A stretch of 64,000 nucleotides of DNA from CAYMUR01 sp964393615 (GTDB taxonomy: Bacteria; Planctomycetota; Planctomycetia; Pirellulales; Pirellulaceae): assembly GCA_964393615.1 (NCBI GenBank), contig CAYMUR010000017.1:7221-71220 (forward strand), read 5' to 3'. Positions 18,423 through 28,231 of the stretch are shown one piece after another. Made by a program: the position numbers and the translations under genes. How positions within the stretch are numbered: the first letter of the stretch is position 1; the number at the start of each line of letters is the position of its first letter. The notes beneath the pieces were generated by a model. It did not search any database and was not told where the DNA came from. It was given only the letters and a program-made list of their open reading frames with translations.

Positions 18423-21074
18423 CTAACGGACAGACAGGCGTTTCCCACCGTCCGCCAGGCGCGGTACTCCCCAAGCGACTCCAATCCAACCATCTTCGAC
18501 AACAAATTCGTGGATGGCCAAGTCTCGGATATGTCGGTGATTGGCCAGTTTTTCCTGCAATATCGAAAAATTTCGTTTTCTGGATAACACGTTGCTGAAA
18601 ATACCTCGCAACGTGACTTGGTCACTCAAACGCAGGTTTTTCCCTGTTAGCTGAATGCTTTCTTCTCGAACCAGCTTTGCATTCACCGTGGATGAATCCG
18701 GTATGTAATTAGCATCGATTGTCAAATTGCGCCAACGGTACCTCCGCCCCTTGGTAAGTGATGCTAGACGAATCGTAATACGAACCTGTCCGCTCTTAAA
18801 CTGAAAACGCACCGGTTCATCGACCGCAAAACGTAGTTTGACATTTTGCGGCAAATCGTCAGGAAGCCTTATCGTTTCAAAACCAAGTCGCTGAGGAATT
18901 GTCTTATAAAATCTTTCCAGTTCAAAACGTTTTCCATTCAATTCTAGTTTTTCGACCAGATTATTGATGCTTGATTGATGCATCTGAATACTTAGCAGAG
19001 TATCACTAAATGCCAGTGGTCGAGGGGACCATGCCCCCAACTGTTGTCCGTCGGCTAATCGGTAACGGGCCATGATCCGGCGGTCTGTCGTCTGCAATGT
19101 TACGGGAACAGGCTCAAGGTCAAGGTGAACAAGTGGACTGTGAACATTGTTTTTGTAAAAATCCACTAACGGTGTCAGTTGACGATCCACTACTGTATCC
19201 AAACGATGCTTGGCAGCCTGGACAACATGTTGCTCCATGACCTGGCGTGCATGGCCTTTCTGTTGTTCTGCCCGGTTTTGTCCCAACGTACGTGCAAACG
19301 GCCCAAATAATGGAATCCTGTCATAACTCGTTTCAATGCCATGAATGCGGACAGAACTGCGCGCTGAAGCAATCGCGTCGTTGACATGTAAACCTTGTTC
19401 GTCAAACCATACTGGTTTTAACGCCTCAAAACGAACTTGACCTCGATTCTGTGTCCGAGCCCCGCCCTGATTGGCCACAGTTTCTGAGCGGACATGACCT
19501 TGGGCTACCAACTCGACGCGTATCTTCTGCTGATCCGGTATCAATTTCCAACTCATTTGGGTCGTGGTCCAACTAGTGCCACGAATAACGGCATCACCGA
19601 ATCTGTTTCGAACCCGATCGCGAACAGTATCAGCATTGGGCAAAAAACGACCCATCAGTTCACTGCTAATGGATACGCGCACATTAGCGTTCCGCCAATG
19701 ACGATCCAGATGGCTGCCTAATTGATACAGCAACGGATCATCGGACTGCAGTAACCATTCGATCCTGTGAGCAATACATTCCCCCTCGGCAGCACGGTCC
19801 ATTGCTTCGTATTTCTCAAGACGTTCAAGCAATTCGAAAAAGTCAATCGACCTACATTTCACTCGATAGAGAGCTCCAGCCAAGTCTTGGATCACTCGAC
19901 GTTCAAGAAACTTTTGCTGTAATGGCGTCACCTGCGGTCCTGACATGCGATTTAGAATCTGGTCAGCAAGATTTCGGCGGGGCAGCCCCTCTGTTGCAGT
20001 TAATTCCTCAAGCCCCAAAAACCGCTGCCAGGCCTTTCCTTTCGCCGTCATGCCCAGCATTTTTTGAACTGCTGCATGTTTTTTGTCTAATTCTACCAAG
20101 TCACGCTTTTCAGTCTCTTCATTACCTGTCACCAGTGCCACTCGATACAATAACCGCCACAAACCGATCCGTTTCTCGACTCCATAAACAGCACGAGCGT
20201 ACATCGTTCTGTGGTGACTATCTGGAAGTAGTTTTAATTCAGCCCTTCCCTCGCGAGCCAACTCGGCCAGTCCGTCAAACAACAGGATCAGCTGTTGGTC
20301 ATCAAAGGAAGTTTTCGATAACAGGATTTCTAATTGATACACGACTCGTTCAGACCATGAACGAAGCTCGGTATTTTTTCCCAAGCTTTTCAACAACGGC
20401 ATCAATGTGACCGGTCGAGGCCAGCAAGCCTGTGATAGTGACGTGGACTCCGTCAAGCTTGTTTCTACGACCGTGTCCCACTTGTCAGCAGATACTAATC
20501 CCTCCCGTATTTCCGCTTGCGATTGGATTCCGGGAGCAATAGGATTCGTTGGCAACACAGTTTCAGAAACTGAGGTGTCATTAACCATTCTTCGTTTTGC
20601 ATATGAAAAATTCTGATTTTTAAAAACTATTTTTTCAGAATCAGCAACAAGACGGGGGTTTTTAGATCGCGGTTCACTGGGCAACCTGTGTTTTTGATTT
20701 TGGACAATTCCTGACGGTCGCGACAATTTCAGACTCTCCATCCGGTGCAACGAAAGCAGAACCGTCTCTGTACTGACAGGCTCCAGGGAACAAGTAACAG
20801 CTGGAGAGAAATTAGCCAAGTCGACTACGCCCGCAGACTGCCAACCGTTTTGCAGGTTCTTCATATTTTCCAGATAGTGCTCTCGCCGCTCGAGCTCTCG
20901 CCAGGGAGTGGAGCCACTACTTACATGGGCTAACGCTGACAAGTTTGTACAAACTTTTGGCTGTTTGGCCACGGAACGAATGGCCCAGTCGTCATACCGA
21001 AATAACGAACCAAATAACAGACACGCGAACAGACCCCAAAACAGCCAGAACGTCGATCCCCTTCGATGTTCCAT
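18423..21074 (-). CDS. Large membrane-anchored or exported protein of unknown function
   Basis: I do not recognise a family. The product is 883 residues from the ATG at 21074, chosen because it puts STFWLFWGLFACLLFGSLF within the first 30 residues as a signal anchor; an upstream ATG at 21122 would add 16 residues. Beyond the anchor is a disordered, charged region to about residue 230. A helical segment of about 200 residues follows, and then a beta-rich C-terminal half with many Arg/Val strands. Such anchored proteins of unknown function are common in planctomycete envelopes. It is followed on the plus strand by a convergent gene and has no operon partner. Confidence 0.65.
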   Translation of the reverse strand: MEHRRGSTFWLFWGLFACLLFGSLFRYDDWAIRSVAKQPKVCTNLSALAHVSSGSTPWRELERREHYLENMKNLQNGWQSAGVVDLANFSPAVTCSLEPVSTETVLLSLHRMESLKLSRPSGIVQNQKHRLPSEPRSKNPRLVADSEKIVFKNQNFSYAKRRMVNDTSVSETVLPTNPIAPGIQSQAEIREGLVSADKWDTVVETSLTESTSLSQACWPRPVTLMPLLKSLGKNTELRSWSERVVYQLEILLSKTSFDDQQLILLFDGLAELAREGRAELKLLPDSHHRTMYARAVYGVEKRIGLWRLLYRVALVTGNEETEKRDLVELDKKHAAVQKMLGMTAKGKAWQRFLGLEELTATEGLPRRNLADQILNRMSGPQVTPLQQKFLERRVIQDLAGALYRVKCRSIDFFELLERLEKYEAMDRAAEGECIAHRIEWLLQSDDPLLYQLGSHLDRHWRNANVRVSISSELMGRFLPNADTVRDRVRNRFGDAVIRGTSWTTTQMSWKLIPDQQKIRVELVAQGHVRSETVANQGGARTQNRGQVRFEALKPVWFDEQGLHVNDAIASARSSVRIHGIETSYDRIPLFGPFARTLGQNRAEQQKGHARQVMEQHVVQAAKHRLDTVVDRQLTPLVDFYKNNVHSPLVHLDLEPVPVTLQTTDRRIMARYRLADGQQLGAWSPRPLAFSDTLLSIQMHQSSINNLVEKLELNGKRFELERFYKTIPQRLGFETIRLPDDLPQNVKLRFAVDEPVRFQFKSGQVRITIRLASLTKGRRYRWRNLTIDANYIPDSSTVNAKLVREESIQLTGKNLRLSDQVTLRGIFSNVLSRKRNFSILQEKLANHRHIRDLAIHEFVVEDGWIGVAWGVPRLADGGKRLSVR

Positions 21075-21463
21075 TCCCAGACCCCCCACTAAATTTAAGA
21101 CCGGACATTGGTTCCTGAGCAAGGCAGGTGCCCTGCATCATTAGATCGGTCAGAACGGGCGGTCAGTCAACGCAAGGAAGAGATACCGTTGAGTACCGTA
21201 GATGCGGAACATCTTGCCACCTCAATGTTCCGTTTCTATCGACCGTAACGGACGCAACGGCCTTACAGATATCAGGTAACGCATCTGGCACGAGGTGAAT
21301 CCCAATGCGCTGATTGACAAATCTATTGACTGTACTGATGGTGATGTCAACCCAAGAAACGATTCCACCAGGACTTCCTGAATGACATCATCCGACATCC
21401 AGCCATCATGTTACGGGCTGGCATCTTATTGCGGACTGGCATTGTCGGTCATCAGTCAGATTT
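21075..21463. other. Intergenic region between the anchored protein and purQ
   Basis: Nearly 390 bases without a recognisable gene or RNA. Nothing conserved or repetitive was noticed. Confidence 0.4.
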
Positions 21464-22231
21464 TCAGTCGAAATACCGCACGGCATTTTCGAACAACCGC
21501 AGCCCGTCTCCTTGATCGGTCGGCGGCAGGCGCGTCCATTGCGGATGATGGGTCGGATCAATGTGCCGCTCGGGATGTGGCATCATTCCCAATACTCTCC
21601 CGGTTGGATCGCATAGCCCGGCAACGTTAGCCAGAGAACCATTCGGATTTAACGGAAAATCCAGCACAGTACCGTAACGGCCTGAGGGATCTGCATAACG
21701 CAAAACAAGTTGGCCATTCTGATCCAGGGTACCCAATACGTCGCCATCACGCGTGACAAATTTTCCTTCCGCATGTGCAATGGGTAGATACATCGATTGG
21801 ATACCCTGCAAAAACACACATTGCTCACTAGCCACTGCAACGTGGACCCAACGATCTTCAAATCTCCCCTGGTCATTCCATGTCAAGGTAGCCGCTGGAC
21901 CGTCCAGCAGAATCCCAGACTTGATCAACACCTGAAACCCATTGCAAATCCCCAGTACGAGCTTACCCGCATCACGAAATTCGGACACTACGTCGGCCAA
22001 ATGGTGCCAGATTTGGGAGGCCAAAATCCGCCCGGCGGAAATATCGTCACCATAACTGAAACCACCTGGAAAACAAAGAATTTGGTACTCTGCTAATTGA
22101 CGTGGATTCTTCAACAACGCATTGATGTGTACAAGTTCGGCAACACCACCAACACGAGAAAAGGCATAGGCCGTTTCTCGGTCACAATTTGTTCCAGGGG
22201 CTCGTAGAATCAAGATTTTCGGTGCAGGCAT
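21464..22231 (-). CDS. purQ: Phosphoribosylformylglycinamidine synthase subunit PurQ (glutaminase)
   Basis: PurQ releases ammonia from glutamine for the PurL-catalysed fourth step of purine synthesis. The class I glutamine amidotransferase features are plain: APGTNCDRE at the N-terminus, FPGGFSYGDD, the nucleophile in GICNGFQ (Cys96), and the His-Glu pair in MMPHPERH near the C-terminus. At 255 residues it is the small bacterial form that needs separate PurS and PurL partners. The upstream purL on the same strand supplies both (see that entry). The 282-base gap between the two genes is unusually wide for a PurLQ pair and holds no visible gene. Confidence 0.95.
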   Translation of the reverse strand: MPAPKILILRAPGTNCDRETAYAFSRVGGVAELVHINALLKNPRQLAEYQILCFPGGFSYGDDISAGRILASQIWHHLADVVSEFRDAGKLVLGICNGFQVLIKSGILLDGPAATLTWNDQGRFEDRWVHVAVASEQCVFLQGIQSMYLPIAHAEGKFVTRDGDVLGTLDQNGQLVLRYADPSGRYGTVLDFPLNPNGSLANVAGLCDPTGRVLGMMPHPERHIDPTHHPQWTRLPPTDQGDGLRLFENAVRYFD

Positions 22232-22513
22232 AGATTTTTCATGTCGTCAACATGCTTAAGTTAAAAAAACAATCTCACTTACTAATCCAAACTTGAAAAT
22301 CCTGGCAGGACAAGCGGACCATTACAATATTTCTAGGACTATCACCATCCTGAAAGTAACGTTAGCAAACAAAAACACCAACCTATCCGAATCACGTTAA
22401 CATGCTGATCTGCCACTTGGCTGCGTTGATGGAAAACGTTTTATCCATTTTTATTTCTGTTCCGTCAAGCAGCATTCCCATGAGACGATTGGCCTACCCA
22501 TGTTAAAATGAAC

Positions 22514-25456
22514 CTACCAGTCTAATGGTTTTTGCCAGACAGCCTTCAGTTCTTCAATGGACGCTCGAATCAATTCCTTTTCTGACTGATCCTTGTTCAC
22601 AACGAGCAACATTCTGTCATCCGTAACTTCTCCCACAGCACGACAAGGAAGCCCCGTGAATCGGCGTTCGAAATGGTCTGTCCGATCGGCAGGAACTTCG
22701 CAAAGGAATCTTGTATTGGATTCTGCAAACAGTAAATAGATATTTCGTTCTTCAGGATCCGTTATCTGAAGTTCGCTTGGTACTCGACTGATATCAATCT
22801 GCGCGCCACACCCACCAGCAAAAGCCATCTCCGCAATGGCGACAGCCAATCCTCCCTCACTCAAGTCATGGCAAGCCCTCACACAACCTTCTTGTATGGC
22901 CCCATGTAAAGCGGTGTAAATCACTTTAGCCCGTTTCGCATCCAGCTGAGGCAGTTGACCATCTGCCAATTGGTGAAGTAATGCCAAATGGGAACCACCA
23001 AGTTCCGCATGGGTCATGCCAACTTGATAAATGATGTTGCCAGGCTGCTTAAAATCCATCGTTACACACTGGGCAACATCTTCGACCTGTCCCAAGGCGC
23101 TGATCAGCAGTGTTGGAGGAATCGTGATTACACAACGTTCTCCCGCTGCGTCATGGTAAGCAAATTCGTTATTCAAACTATCTTTGCCACTGATAAAAGG
23201 TGTATCTAGTTCCAAGGCAACGTCATAACAAGCAATTGCCGCCCGAACCAGTGACCCTAATGTTTCAGGACGTTCTGTATTGCCCCAACAAAAATTATCC
23301 AAAATGGCAATCCGATTAGGATCGGCACCAACTGCTACGCAGTTGCGCACTGCCTCGTCAATGGCACTGGCAGCCATGTCATACGTGTCGAGTTCCCCAT
23401 AATGAGGATTCATCCCACAGGCAATTACCAGACCACGTCGGGATGAAAGAACTGGTCGCACCACCGCTGCATCACTCGGTCCATCCGCCTGAACACCAAC
23501 AAGTGGCTTGATAACACTGCCACCTTGAACTTCGTGATCGTATTGCCGAATAATCCAGTGCTTGCTGGCCACATTCAACGACTTCAAAATTCCCGTTAAT
23601 GATGCGCCACAGTCAACTTGTTGTGGCAATGTAAGTGAACGCTTTGGGGCTGGTTCGTAGACAGCATCGCGGACCACCGGGGGACGGCCACTGTGTAGAA
23701 AATCCATTCCCAAATTAGCCACCTCGCAATCCTGATACATGAGTCGCAAGCGACCAGTTGGTACAAAGCGGCCCAAAATTGTGGCCTCGACCCCCTCTAA
23801 TTGACAGAGTTCGTGAAAGGCTTCCCAATGGGCAGGAGGAACTGAAAGCACCATCCGTTCTTGTGCTTCACTGATCCAGATTTCGGTATAAGACAGACCA
23901 TCATATTTTAACGGGGCACTATCAAGCCAAACTTCGGCTCCGATATATTCTCCCATTTCACCAATCGCACTGGAAAATCCACCGGCACCGCAATCAGTAA
24001 TGGCATTATAGAAACCGCGGTCTCGAGCCACCAAAATCACATCTAACAGCATTTTTTCCGTGATCGCATTACCTATTTGGACAGCACCTCCGGAAAGGGA
24101 ATCACTTTCACTATGCAATTCCACCGAACTGAATGTTGCTCCATGGATACCATCGCGACCCGTACGACCACCGACTGCAACAATCCAGTCTTCGGGCTGT
24201 GGTTGCTTGTGTGTTTTATTACACGCTAACAATCCCACATTTCCGCAATACACCAATGGGTTACCTAAATAACGCTTGTCAAAGTAAACCGCACCGTTTA
24301 CCGTCGGAATCCCCATCCGGTTACCATAGTCACGTACTCCCGACACCACCCCTTGCATCACGCGACGTGGGTGCAGTACCCCAGGGGGAATTTCATCCGA
24401 CGCCGTATCAGGTGGAGCAAAACAAAAAACATCCGTATTACAGATGGGACGTGCCCCCAACCCGGTCCCTAACGGGTCCCGAATAACACCCCCAATTCCC
24501 GTGTTGGCACCACCGTAAGGTTCCAGCGCCGAAGGGTGATTGTGAGTTTCTACCTTGAATACGACGTGATTCTGATCATCAAATCGAACAATTCCAGCAT
24601 TGTCCTCAAAGACGCTAACGCACCAATCCTTGTCTCCCAGCCTGGATCGAATCTCGCGTGTCGCCGCAAAAATCGTCTCCTTAAGCATGTTCTCAAACTG
24701 GCGCAGCCCATGCTCGTCCCGGTACGCGATGCGACCTGCTAATGTCTTGTGGCTACAATGTTCACTCCAGGTCTGGGCAATCGTTTCCAACTCGACATCG
24801 GTCGGATCACGTTCTAATTCTTGGAAATGTGCCTGGATGGTGTGCATCTCGACAAGCGACAAGCTTAACTGTCCTTCACGGCTTAGTTTTTCCAGGGCGT
24901 TATCATTCAGTTCACGTAATGGCACATGAACCAATTCTAACTTGTAAGGAAGACCCATCTGTAACTGGTCGAAATCGAGCGGTCCGATAACAACCCGCTC
25001 AATCGCATCATTGGCCAATATTCGCCGGCAAAGTTGTTGCAGCTGGTCCTCGTTGACACCATCAATCCAGTATTTACGTAACGTACGTACTTCCTCAACT
25101 TGTAGTTGAAAATCCTTGAGCGCCATCATGGTGCTTGCAGCAACCGGGTCCATTACACCCGTCTTGGGGATCACATGAACCAGTTGTGCACCTGCCCGCG
25201 GCGGCTGGTTCAGACATTGGTCACCAACACGTGCTAAAACAAATGACTCAACGATCGAATCAGCCAGTAACTCCGTCGCCACCCGTTCGACTTGTTCTTG
25301 CGTGATATCACCTTGTATTAAAAAACCACGTCCAGCGGCCACGGAGAGTTGCGACATTCCCTCTATGCCAAGATCACTGGCTTGTGCGGAAATACCCGCG
25401 GCCACGATATCCGGCTGACCAGAATCCGGATAGATATCAACTTCCCACAGTGTCAC
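22514..25456 (-). CDS. purL: Phosphoribosylformylglycinamidine synthase PurL with fused N-terminal PurS-like domains
   Basis: PurL converts formylglycinamide ribonucleotide to the amidine, using ATP and ammonia from PurQ. The catalytic part begins near residue 225 (ETIAQTWSEHCSHKTLAGRI), followed by ETHNHPSALEPYGGANTGIGG and the duplicated AIRS-like halves. At 980 residues it is longer than the small PurL (about 740) but lacks the C-terminal glutaminase of the large form, which is supplied by purQ. The extra N-terminal 200 residues look like two PurS-like domains in tandem. The second is clearer (HVIPKTGVMDP followed by a VEEVRTLRKYW strand). A free purS is not seen nearby. It overlaps tyrA by 20 bases. 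Confidence 0.92.
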   Translation of the reverse strand: MTLWEVDIYPDSGQPDIVAAGISAQASDLGIEGMSQLSVAAGRGFLIQGDITQEQVERVATELLADSIVESFVLARVGDQCLNQPPRAGAQLVHVIPKTGVMDPVAASTMMALKDFQLQVEEVRTLRKYWIDGVNEDQLQQLCRRILANDAIERVVIGPLDFDQLQMGLPYKLELVHVPLRELNDNALEKLSREGQLSLSLVEMHTIQAHFQELERDPTDVELETIAQTWSEHCSHKTLAGRIAYRDEHGLRQFENMLKETIFAATREIRSRLGDKDWCVSVFEDNAGIVRFDDQNHVVFKVETHNHPSALEPYGGANTGIGGVIRDPLGTGLGARPICNTDVFCFAPPDTASDEIPPGVLHPRRVMQGVVSGVRDYGNRMGIPTVNGAVYFDKRYLGNPLVYCGNVGLLACNKTHKQPQPEDWIVAVGGRTGRDGIHGATFSSVELHSESDSLSGGAVQIGNAITEKMLLDVILVARDRGFYNAITDCGAGGFSSAIGEMGEYIGAEVWLDSAPLKYDGLSYTEIWISEAQERMVLSVPPAHWEAFHELCQLEGVEATILGRFVPTGRLRLMYQDCEVANLGMDFLHSGRPPVVRDAVYEPAPKRSLTLPQQVDCGASLTGILKSLNVASKHWIIRQYDHEVQGGSVIKPLVGVQADGPSDAAVVRPVLSSRRGLVIACGMNPHYGELDTYDMAASAIDEAVRNCVAVGADPNRIAILDNFCWGNTERPETLGSLVRAAIACYDVALELDTPFISGKDSLNNEFAYHDAAGERCVITIPPTLLISALGQVEDVAQCVTMDFKQPGNIIYQVGMTHAELGGSHLALLHQLADGQLPQLDAKRAKVIYTALHGAIQEGCVRACHDLSEGGLAVAIAEMAFAGGCGAQIDISRVPSELQITDPEERNIYLLFAESNTRFLCEVPADRTDHFERRFTGLPCRAVGEVTDDRMLLVVNKDQSEKELIRASIEELKAVWQKPLDW

Positions 25457-26282
25457 GATGTTGTTTACCCTTGGTGAGAATAGATTTTAACTTGCGATAC
25501 TTTTCCAATTCCAATGATTCCCGTAACGAATTCAGCACTTTCTCAAACTTATCCAAAGACTTCAATATCTGGCCCCGGTTTTGCACCAAAATCTGTTCCC
25601 ATAGCCGAACGTCACCCGAGGCAATTCGTGTGGTGTCCGCCCAACCTGTCGCCACTAACGACAGCAGCTCCGGCGAGGTCGATGCGGCCAGTGCCGATGC
25701 AACGAGGTGTGGCAAGTGACTGGTCATAGCGAGTGACCGATCATGCTCTCGAGGTGACATGCGACGGACCTCCGCACCAAGCTGACGCCAAAATTCTACG
25801 GTTTTACGTATTGCCGATTCGGGCGTTGACGGTGTTGGCGTAACGATCACGACCCGCCCCTCAAATAAATGATGACTTGCATTTTCACAACCAGCTTTCT
25901 CACTACCCGCCAAAGGATGGCTACCAACAAACGTGACGCCCCCTAGCTGCTTCTGACTCAACGCCGCCGTAATCGTAGATTTCGTACTACCCACATCCGT
26001 AATTAATGCACGCGCCGGACAAGCACCCGCCACACGACGTACATGATCTACAATTGAACCCACCGGTGTGCAGACCACGACTAGATTGGCCTCACGAACA
26101 CCTTGCTCCAGTTCGTCCGTTACTTCCGAAACAGCACCCAGCTGACGTGCCCGTCGCAACCTACCCAAATCACGCCCTACGCCAATCACACGTTCCGCCA
26201 GCTTTGCCCGCCGCAACGCCAAACCGATCGACCCACCCAGCAGTCCGACTCCCACAATGCTTACGGTTTTCCATGTTTTCAT
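25437..26282 (-). CDS. tyrA: Prephenate dehydrogenase
   Basis: TyrA oxidatively decarboxylates prephenate to 4-hydroxyphenylpyruvate with NAD(P) on the way to tyrosine. The Rossmann fingerprint GVGLLGGSIG is at residues 11-20, followed by VVVCTPVGSI, the DVGSTKS motif and the catalytic FVGSHPLAGSEKAG block with its conserved histidine. The length, 281 residues, fits a monofunctional enzyme without chorismate mutase or a clear ACT domain. It overlaps the downstream purL by 20 bases, so the two are translationally coupled although they serve different pathways. A decayed partial copy of this gene lies about 1.8 kb away at 27801-27895. Confidence 0.93.
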   Translation of the reverse strand: MKTWKTVSIVGVGLLGGSIGLALRRAKLAERVIGVGRDLGRLRRARQLGAVSEVTDELEQGVREANLVVVCTPVGSIVDHVRRVAGACPARALITDVGSTKSTITAALSQKQLGGVTFVGSHPLAGSEKAGCENASHHLFEGRVVIVTPTPSTPESAIRKTVEFWRQLGAEVRRMSPREHDRSLAMTSHLPHLVASALAASTSPELLSLVATGWADTTRIASGDVRLWEQILVQNRGQILKSLDKFEKVLNSLRESLELEKYRKLKSILTKGKQHRDTVGS

Positions 26283-26360
26283 CCAAATGATTGTAACGTT
26301 TGTGAGGCTCCGGGTCTTGTGGGTGTCTCAGTGTGTGGGTTCCTTAAACAACAGGAATCG

Positions 26361-26366
26361 TATAAT
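26361..26366 (+). promoter_or_regulatory. Candidate -10 box of the GspF-like gene
   Basis: A perfect TATAAT lies 20 bases before the ATG at 26387. No strong -35 hexamer is seen 17 bases upstream. Transcription from here would leave a leader of only about a dozen bases, in line with the absence of a ribosome binding site. Confidence 0.4.
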
Positions 26367-26386
26367 GGAAATTTGGTGTTAAAATA

Positions 26387-27451
26387 ATGTCAACCAAAAA
26401 CAGTTATTATCAAATGTTTTTTTCTCCGCAAATTGGCCTGAAACCACTTGCAGAGTTGTGTCGACGAGTAGGCACATCTCTCGAGGCTGGCCTGGTAATT
26501 CGAGATATCTGGGAGCGAGAAGCAGAACGCGGAACGTCCGTACAGCGACACCATGTCCAAATCATACGGGATGCTGTCAGGCAAGGAGACAGTCTAACGT
26601 TTGGACTGGCGACGACAGGTCGTTATTTTCCAGAGTTATTTCGGGAGTTGGTCCAGGTAGGAGAACAGACAGGATATCTAGACCAAGTCTTTCTACAACT
26701 GGCCAGCCACTATGAACACCGGATAAAACTCCGGCGCACCTTTTTATCAGCCATTGCTTTACCATCCTTTTATCTGGCAACCGCGATCGGCGTAATTGGC
26801 ATTTTAATTCTTTTGCTCGGGTGGATCGGAAATGCGACAGATATCCTGGGCTGGGGATTAGTGGGCACGCGCGGGTTTACAATTTATACTTTCTGTGTGG
26901 TGCTAGTGATACTCGTGATTTGCTTTATGGTCCGTGCTGCTTCACGTGGTGATCTGTGGATCGCACCAATGCAACGGGTGGCATTGAAGATACCAATCTT
27001 GGGAAAAGCTTTGCAAACATTGGCGCTTTCAAGAATGGCGTGGACACTATCGCTTACCACCAATACAGAACTGGACATACGACGGGCCGTCGAACTCGGA
27101 CAAAAGAGTACCCACAATATCTACTACACGCGCCACTTGGTTAACGTGGATCACACCTTATTGGAAGGAAATGAGATTCACGTCGCTCTGCGTCGCACCG
27201 GAGCTTATCCAGACGAGTTTACAGACGTTGTAGAAACAGGAGAAACAAGTGGCCGGTTGTCCGAATCGATGACCACGTTGTCACATCAATATCAAGAGCG
27301 TGCTCAAGCTGCCCTGGCCGTGTTGACAATGCTTGCCGGATTCGCCGTTTGGGGAATGATTGCCGTGCTGATCATTATGCTGATCATTCGGATCTTTGTA
27401 ACAGCCTATTTGGGACCGATTAACGAATTGTTAAATGAGATGCTGATCTGA
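26387..27451 (+). CDS. GspF/PilC-family inner-membrane protein
   Basis: A 354-residue polytopic protein of the type II secretion/type IV pilus platform family. It has the two-fold GspF architecture. The first cytoplasmic helical domain (LCRRVGTSLEAGL through FPELFRELVQVGEQTGYLDQVF) is followed by a membrane segment near residues 125-145. Then comes a second helix pair near 165-185, a second domain (LQTLALSRMAWTLSLT through YPDEFTDVVETGETSGRL) and a C-terminal membrane helix. Such proteins anchor the assembly ATPase to the pseudopilus. No secretin, ATPase or pilin gene is adjacent, so this is an orphan copy, a common pattern in planctomycetes. The start is an ATG; see the upstream -10 box. Confidence 0.85.
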   Translation: MSTKNSYYQMFFSPQIGLKPLAELCRRVGTSLEAGLVIRDIWEREAERGTSVQRHHVQIIRDAVRQGDSLTFGLATTGRYFPELFRELVQVGEQTGYLDQVFLQLASHYEHRIKLRRTFLSAIALPSFYLATAIGVIGILILLLGWIGNATDILGWGLVGTRGFTIYTFCVVLVILVICFMVRAASRGDLWIAPMQRVALKIPILGKALQTLALSRMAWTLSLTTNTELDIRRAVELGQKSTHNIYYTRHLVNVDHTLLEGNEIHVALRRTGAYPDEFTDVVETGETSGRLSESMTTLSHQYQERAQAALAVLTMLAGFAVWGMIAVLIIMLIIRIFVTAYLGPINELLNEMLI

Positions 27452-27800
27452 GTGCAAGACGTGGCAAACTCTTTAGCTTATGGACCCCGTGGCTAACACC
27501 CTCGCAACAAGCTACATTCCTACTGACAACCAATAGTGCCATCCTCAATCTCAATGACGCCTGCCGGTTCAGAAACCAGCTGATTGACAGTCTCTGAACC
27601 ACTATGCCTGTGAGCCCACCAGCCGATACAAATCGGTCATATCTACATCACGGACCCCTGACGTAAGGACGCTGATTTCGGTAATCATCAAGGAGTCGCC
27701 GAAAGCCTGGGCATTGGACTTGGCGGTAAACACCCGGTTGCCACTGCCAGCATGGGAAGAGAAGAACCGTCTTGGAGCTTAATCTGTAGATTTTGTTTTT

Positions 27801-27895
27801 ACCCGCCAAAGAATGCTACCCACAAACGTGACACCCCTACCTGCTTCTAATTCAACGCAGCTGTCATAATCGGTTTTGCGCTACACCCATCTGTC
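27801..27895 (-). pseudogene. Decayed fragment of tyrA
   Basis: By eye, this stretch aligns with the intact tyrA at 25904-25997, with roughly four of five bases matching over about 95 positions. Shared runs include ACCCGCCAAAG, ACAAACGTGAC, CTGCTTCT and TCAACGC. Small insertions and deletions break the frame that encodes FVGSHPLAG in the intact gene. The orientation is the same as tyrA. Similarity stops abruptly near 27800 and fades after 27910. It is best read as a remnant of a duplicated tyrA, or of a homologous gene that was lost. Confidence 0.6.
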
Positions 27896-28212
27896 ATTCG
27901 ATCTACACGGCAGACATGCAGCCACCACCCAACTTTATATGCTCCACAGGTGACCGCCGGTACGACTGTCATGATTCGGACTGCCAGGACCACCGTTACA
28001 AGTAACCATTTCCATCAAGTGTCGAGATCCTCCTGTAAAGAGTGCATAGCAACGTGGATCACTACAAAAATCACTGATCATGAGATGGAATAAAATGCGT
28101 TACGCTTCCATTGAACGGTCAGGCCGGCACAAAATACGTTTTTTCTAGAACAATCTTTCCGGTTCTCCTGTGGATTCTATTGGTTACGAAAAAAAACATG
28201 TGTTGAATTTGC

Positions 28213-28231
28213 ACATCACCCAGGGTGATGT
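28213..28231. promoter_or_regulatory. Perfect inverted repeat upstream of a lipoprotein gene
   Basis: ACATCACCC and GGGTGATGT flank a single central A, forming a 19-base dyad about 60 bases before the lipoprotein start. The symmetry and the AT-rich flank fit an operator for a dimeric regulator. A hairpin with a one-base loop would be unfavourable, so a terminator is less likely. Confidence 0.45.

Noticed and set aside
19802..20410. Plus-strand frame of 202 codons
   Set aside because: Antisense to the large anchored protein; composition is unlike the neighbouring real genes.
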